A DNA stretch of 44,520 nt from Planctomycetota bacterium. GTDB taxonomy: Bacteria; Planctomycetota; Planctomycetia; Planctomycetales; Planctomycetaceae. Location of the stretch: NCBI GenBank assembly GCA_016872645.1, contig VGZH01000047.1, positions 1 through 44,520 of the forward strand, given 5' to 3'. Position numbers and translations under genes: made by a program. The notes under the pieces were generated by a model. It saw only the letters and a list, made by a program, of their open reading frames with translations, had not been told where the DNA came from and did not search any database. Positions 41,420 through 44,520 of the stretch are shown in pieces; positions within the stretch are counted from its first letter, which is position 1, and each line of letters starts with the position of its first letter.

Positions 41420-43936
41420 TTATACCAGCCGCCAGCGACGACGGCATAGCCATTCCGTCGTAAGGAGACTCACAAAGAGCAGCAAGAGTTCCCAGCGAGT
41501 CCACAGTGGGATGATCGTCGCCGCTGACAGCGGGACCGATTGCCCGGCGGGAATCTCGGCCGGAACACGATCGGCCTCGTGCAGAGCGAAGTAGCGGCCG
41601 TGCGTCGCACGCGTGGCAGCCTCGAGGTCGGCTCGGTCGAGTTGCCGACGCAACAACTCGCGTTGCGGAGCTTCGACGATGAAGTCGACCGCAGGTGGCG
41701 AACCAGGAAACGATGGATCGGAGAGCCACGCATGAAATCGTCCGACGCTCAGCCCCCGCAGCTCACCGGCGAAGAGGTTCGGTGAATTCACGACTCGCGC
41801 CAGTTCGATGCTGCGTCGCGGTTCATCCGTCCGTTCAAGCATCACCGTCGCTACACCGCTTGCCGGGAGTTGTCGCTGATCGTGGAACTCAAGTCGAAAC
41901 TTCACCGAATCGCCACGTTGATACGTCTGGCGATCGGCTGTGAATTCGACGCCACGTGCTCCATCGAGGCTCTGTGATCGACTGAGGAATCTCAGCGCCT
42001 GCACCCAGTACCGCGAGTAAATTCGCTCGCCGTCTCGAAAACGCCAACGCCACAGTTCATCGGTCGCGTGGAACAAGACCTTGCCGGCTCCGAATCGTTG
42101 CAGCGCGATGACAGGCAATGGCTGTTTCTCCCCGCGTCGCAGCGGATGTTCCAGCAACACGGTTGCGCCGGCTCGCAATCGGGGCGCGTCGCACAGCCAG
42201 AACAGACCAGGTAACGATCGCCACACATCGCGCGCTGCACTGCCACCGACTGAGTCGTCGCCGTTTGACAGAGCGTCCAATTGCAGATGCCGAAACAGCG
42301 GAGTGCTCGAGCGTCCGGCCTCGGTCCAGCGGGGTTGAAATGGTTCGCGCAGATCAGCCTCGGGAGCCGGAACGCTCGCCCCGTCAAGCTCCACCGGCAA
42401 CAGCGTTTCCAGCGGTGTACCGCGAAAGCCCAATGGCATGTGTTGCGATCCGGCCATCAGCAACACTCCTCCTCCCTCGCGAACGAACTCGCGGACATGC
42501 TCCAGCGCCCCCGGGGACAACGCTCCGGGGTTCAAGTCGCCGAGCAACAAGACGTCGTAGGCGGAGAGAGCTTCGCGGCTCAGAGGAAAGCGGCCCTGCA
42601 GCGGCTTCGCAGTTTCGTCCTGCAATGTGAATTCGAGATCCGCCTCTTGCAACAACGTGTGCAGCTCAATGGTCGATTCCCGTTCAAGCAAGTTTTTCAG
42701 CTCGCGAAACTCCCAACGTGGCAGTCCTTCCGCTAAGAGGATTTTCAGTTTCCCTTCGCGAATGCGCACCGATCGTGACAAGCGATTATTGTCACGATCC
42801 ACGTCCCCCGGCGGGGGTGCGACGAATAATTCAAAATCGAGATCTCCCGGTTGCGTTGGAGTGAATAACAAATCGACTGTCAGCGCTTGCCCGTCCTCCG
42901 GCAGTTTGATGGACCTCCGCACGAGGCTGATTTCCTTGCCACGCTCACGCAATTCGACCGTGGCAGATTGCCCGGCCAACCCAAACGATTTGACTTTCGC
43001 CGAAAACATCAGCGGATCGTTGGCGAAGGCAACGTCGTCCACGATCAGCTCAGCCAGTTGTACATCGCGCGTTGCCTGATCGCTGCCAATGCCGATGACA
43101 AACAGGGGCACCAATCGCTCACGAGCCAGAGGAACAACGGCACTCAATCGATCGGCATCGCCACTGCTGGCGATGCCATCTGTCAGCAGCACGATGGCCG
43201 CAGGCGGCGTCCCACGCGTTTGATTCAACACCTGCCGAACGGCCTCCGCAGGTCGAGTCACATCGCCGGTTGGCAGCAGCCGTTCGAGGTCCGCAATCAA
43301 TCGCCGCACCGATTCGTCATCGAGCATTTCATCGCCGATCGGTACCGTCTCCGCCGAGAATCTCTCGATGCGGAGTTTGTGCCGACGGCGCAATTCTCGC
43401 AGCCAGCGTCCGTCTTCTCGCGTCAGAATTCGTCGTGCCAACTCCCATCGCTCGGCATCGGCGGATGCCGTCGCAGAGCTTGATCCGACGAGTGTGGCGA
43501 CATACTGCCGGTCTGCGTCCGCCGAGTACGCCTCGCGCAGGCCCATACTGGCAGAGTCGTCGATCAACACCACCAGCAATGGCAATCCGGTCCGCTCCAC
43601 TGAAACACTGACTTGAGCCAGCAGCAGCAACACCAACGACACAATCGCACAGCGCAGCGCAATCAAAACAGCCCGTTGCCGCACGCCAAGAGTCCGCCCG
43701 TCACGGCGATAGACCTCGACAATCACCAACACCAGAGCAGCCAGCATCAGCCAGCCGAGCGTCGGCGGCAACCAAGACGGCCAAGGGAGTTTCGCCGTCC
43801 AACTCCAACGCGACACCTGCCCGGGCTCCGCCGCCGGCAAGCCCACAGAATTCTCCCACCAGCGTTGCAGCCAATTGCTCACGGTGTTGCAGTGCCTCAG
43901 AACTCCGCCGATCTCCCCGCTCGAAGTGCGTGACAT
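41420..43936 (-). CDS. VWA-domain membrane protein with glutamine-amidotransferase-like domain
   Basis: This 838-aa protein has two helices near the N-terminus (LGWLMLAALVLVIVEVY, VLIALRCAIVSLVLLLL) followed by a von Willebrand A domain with the MIDAS start LLVVLIDDSASMG and a later LLTDGIASSGD. A beta-sandwich region and a Rossmann-like class-I glutamine-amidotransferase-like domain follow (AYDVLLLGDLNPGAL, FVREGGGVLLMAGSQHMPLG), and then a C-terminal helix (WELLLLFVSLLTTEWL). This is the BatA/BatB-like VWA family of planctomycetes, usually linked to MoxR ATPases acting on envelope complexes; no MoxR or DUF58 gene is in the window. ATG 43936 or 43981 could be the start. Confidence 0.88.
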   Translation of the reverse strand: MSRTSSGEIGGVLRHCNTVSNWLQRWWENSVGLPAAEPGQVSRWSWTAKLPWPSWLPPTLGWLMLAALVLVIVEVYRRDGRTLGVRQRAVLIALRCAIVSLVLLLLAQVSVSVERTGLPLLVVLIDDSASMGLREAYSADADRQYVATLVGSSSATASADAERWELARRILTREDGRWLRELRRRHKLRIERFSAETVPIGDEMLDDESVRRLIADLERLLPTGDVTRPAEAVRQVLNQTRGTPPAAIVLLTDGIASSGDADRLSAVVPLARERLVPLFVIGIGSDQATRDVQLAELIVDDVAFANDPLMFSAKVKSFGLAGQSATVELRERGKEISLVRRSIKLPEDGQALTVDLLFTPTQPGDLDFELFVAPPPGDVDRDNNRLSRSVRIREGKLKILLAEGLPRWEFRELKNLLERESTIELHTLLQEADLEFTLQDETAKPLQGRFPLSREALSAYDVLLLGDLNPGALSPGALEHVREFVREGGGVLLMAGSQHMPLGFRGTPLETLLPVELDGASVPAPEADLREPFQPRWTEAGRSSTPLFRHLQLDALSNGDDSVGGSAARDVWRSLPGLFWLCDAPRLRAGATVLLEHPLRRGEKQPLPVIALQRFGAGKVLFHATDELWRWRFRDGERIYSRYWVQALRFLSRSQSLDGARGVEFTADRQTYQRGDSVKFRLEFHDQRQLPASGVATVMLERTDEPRRSIELARVVNSPNLFAGELRGLSVGRFHAWLSDPSFPGSPPAVDFIVEAPQRELLRRQLDRADLEAATRATHGRYFALHEADRVPAEIPAGQSVPLSAATIIPLWTRWELLLLFVSLLTTEWLCRRRWRLV

Positions 43937-44027
43937 TGTCTCGTCACGCCGCTCCGATTTCCAAGCCGAGACTCGTGACATTACGATCTGCCGGGTCGAG
44001 TCTTCGTTACCCCATTGCGATCAAATA

Positions 44028-44333
44028 ATGCGCCGCTTCCTCAAAAACTATCGTGAACGTCATCTGCACCCCGCAAATCTGGCCATCCACTTGGTTGCTC
44101 TACCGGTCACGTTTGTCCTGCCAATTCACTTCCTGGTGTGGCCTAAGGACTACCCAGCTTGGTGGGCGCTGGTCGCTTTTGTGCTCGGCTACGCCTTGCA
44201 GTTCATCGGCCATGCGATCGAAGGCAACGATGCCGGCGAGACGATACTGATCAAACGTTGGCTCGGTCGGCCGTACGTCGAATTTGGTCCCCGACACCCC
44301 TCGCGCACCGGCTCAACATCAACAGAGACATGA
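44028..44333 (+). CDS. DUF962/Mpo1-like small membrane protein
   Basis: This 101-aa protein matches the DUF962 (Mpo1-like) family. It shows FLKNYRERHLHPANLAIHLVALP with the conserved His pair, helix VTFVLPIHFLVW, helix WWALVAFVLGYALQFIGHAIEGN with the GHxxEGN signature, and RPYVEFGP. Eukaryotic Mpo1 is a dioxygenase in alpha-oxidation of hydroxy fatty acids; bacterial members are presumed lipid-related. Two helices imply an inner-membrane location. The longer frame to 43875 lies in the opposite gene. There is no clear ribosome binding site before ATG 44028, so a leaderless or weak start is possible. It is divergent from the VWA gene. Confidence 0.85.
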   Translation: MRRFLKNYRERHLHPANLAIHLVALPVTFVLPIHFLVWPKDYPAWWALVAFVLGYALQFIGHAIEGNDAGETILIKRWLGRPYVEFGPRHPSRTGSTSTET

Positions 44334-44380
44334 TCCGCCACAACGCCAAACGACATACACCGACGACGGTTTCATCAAAG

Positions 44381-44408
44381 TTGCTTTCCGATTTGAGTGC
44401 GATATAGT
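44381..44408 (+). promoter_or_regulatory. Probable sigma-70 promoter of tRNA-Ser
   Basis: TTGCTT (-35 like, 44381-44386) and TATAGT (-10 like, 44403-44408) are separated by 16 nt and lie 22 nt before the tRNA 5' end. The -10 box is a good match for a housekeeping promoter, and the spacing fits a precursor starting near 44415. Confidence 0.6.
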
Positions 44409-44430
44409 TCCGCCCGTCCGCACGCGGATC

Positions 44431-44519
44431 GGAGAGGTGGCAGAGTGGCCGAATGCGCCGGTTTGCTAAATCGGTGTAGGGTTTTAATCCTACCGCGGGT
44501 TCGAATCCCGCCCTCTCCG
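44431..44519 (+). tRNA. tRNA-Ser (anticodon GCT)
   Basis: An 89-nt class II tRNA folds completely. The acceptor stem is GGAGAGG/CCTCTCC (44431-44437 with 44512-44518) with discriminator G44519. The anticodon stem is CCGGT/ATCGG with anticodon GCT at 44465-44467, reading Ser AGC/AGT. It has a long variable arm (GTAGGGTTTTAATCCTAC) typical of tRNA-Ser, and the T loop TTCGAAT is in place. CCA is not encoded within the window, which ends at 44520. Confidence 0.97.
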
Positions 44520-44520
44520 C

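Noticed and set aside
1-44520. CRISPR arrays, rRNA genes, intact insertion sequences, prophage or known defence genes
   Set aside because: No regularly spaced direct repeats, rRNA-like sequence, transposase, integrase or phage gene motifs were seen on either strand.

Overview
The window looks like a chromosomal segment of a planctomycete (Planctomycetota). The main evidence is its lineage-typical families: a DUF1549/DUF1553-type cytochrome-like protein paired with a Tat-exported DUF1501 protein, a giant DUF1587/1592/1588/1585 protein paired with a Tat-exported DUF1552 protein, a secreted Gfo/Idh/MocA oxidoreductase with a Tat leader, an ASPIC/UnbV FG-GAP lipoprotein, and a DUF4175-like giant coiled-coil protein next to a VWA membrane protein. 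The DNA is GC-rich, so long antisense shadow ORFs are common. Species cannot be assigned from sequence alone.

Layout. 1-3.6 kb, minus strand: the first codons of an exported or membrane protein (cut by the window edge), an SGNH/GDSL hydrolase, a decayed beta-helix pseudogene and a 14-TPR protein. 4-10 kb, plus strand: a Tat-exported oxidoreductase, a leucine-rich-repeat lipoprotein, panB, a 428-nt gap holding a candidate sigma-54 promoter plus strong intrinsic terminator (a possible ~90-nt small RNA), and an MFS transporter with an unusually large extracytoplasmic insertion. 10-15 kb, mixed strands: a MobA-like nucleotidyltransferase, a GGQ-bearing release-factor-like protein, a BON-domain protein, a DAHP synthase (aromatic amino acids), an M20 amidohydrolase and ScpA (chromosome condensation). 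15-19.5 kb, plus strand: a sugar gene set of archaeal-type glucose dehydrogenase, GalT and a GH57 glucanotransferase/amylase. 19.6-25.3 kb: the giant DUF1592 protein and its DUF1552 partner.

25.3-35 kb, minus strand: eight closely spaced or overlapping genes. In transcription order they are the DUF1549/DUF1553 cytochrome-like protein, DUF1501, an eight-helix membrane protein, a NosL-like anchored protein, the FG-GAP/ASPIC lipoprotein, a small anchored Cys/His protein, an FtsX-like permease and a LolD/MacB-type ATPase. The last six share a theme: Cys and His motifs predicted to lie on the periplasmic side, combined with a MacB-like ABC transporter. This is the best candidate in the window for an undescribed system, possibly metal or thiol handling at the envelope, but the function is inferred. 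35-44 kb, minus strand: an SLC13-type permease with RCK_C domains, then the DUF4175-like and VWA proteins. The plus-strand end carries a DUF962/Mpo1-like protein and a complete tRNA-Ser(GCT) with a recognisable promoter.

Most larger intergenic gaps contain imperfect palindromes (5.5, 6.9, 23.9, 35.0, 37.1, 37.2 and 41.4 kb) that look like dispersed REP-like or terminator-like elements. No CRISPR array, rRNA, intact insertion sequence, prophage or recognised defence system was seen.
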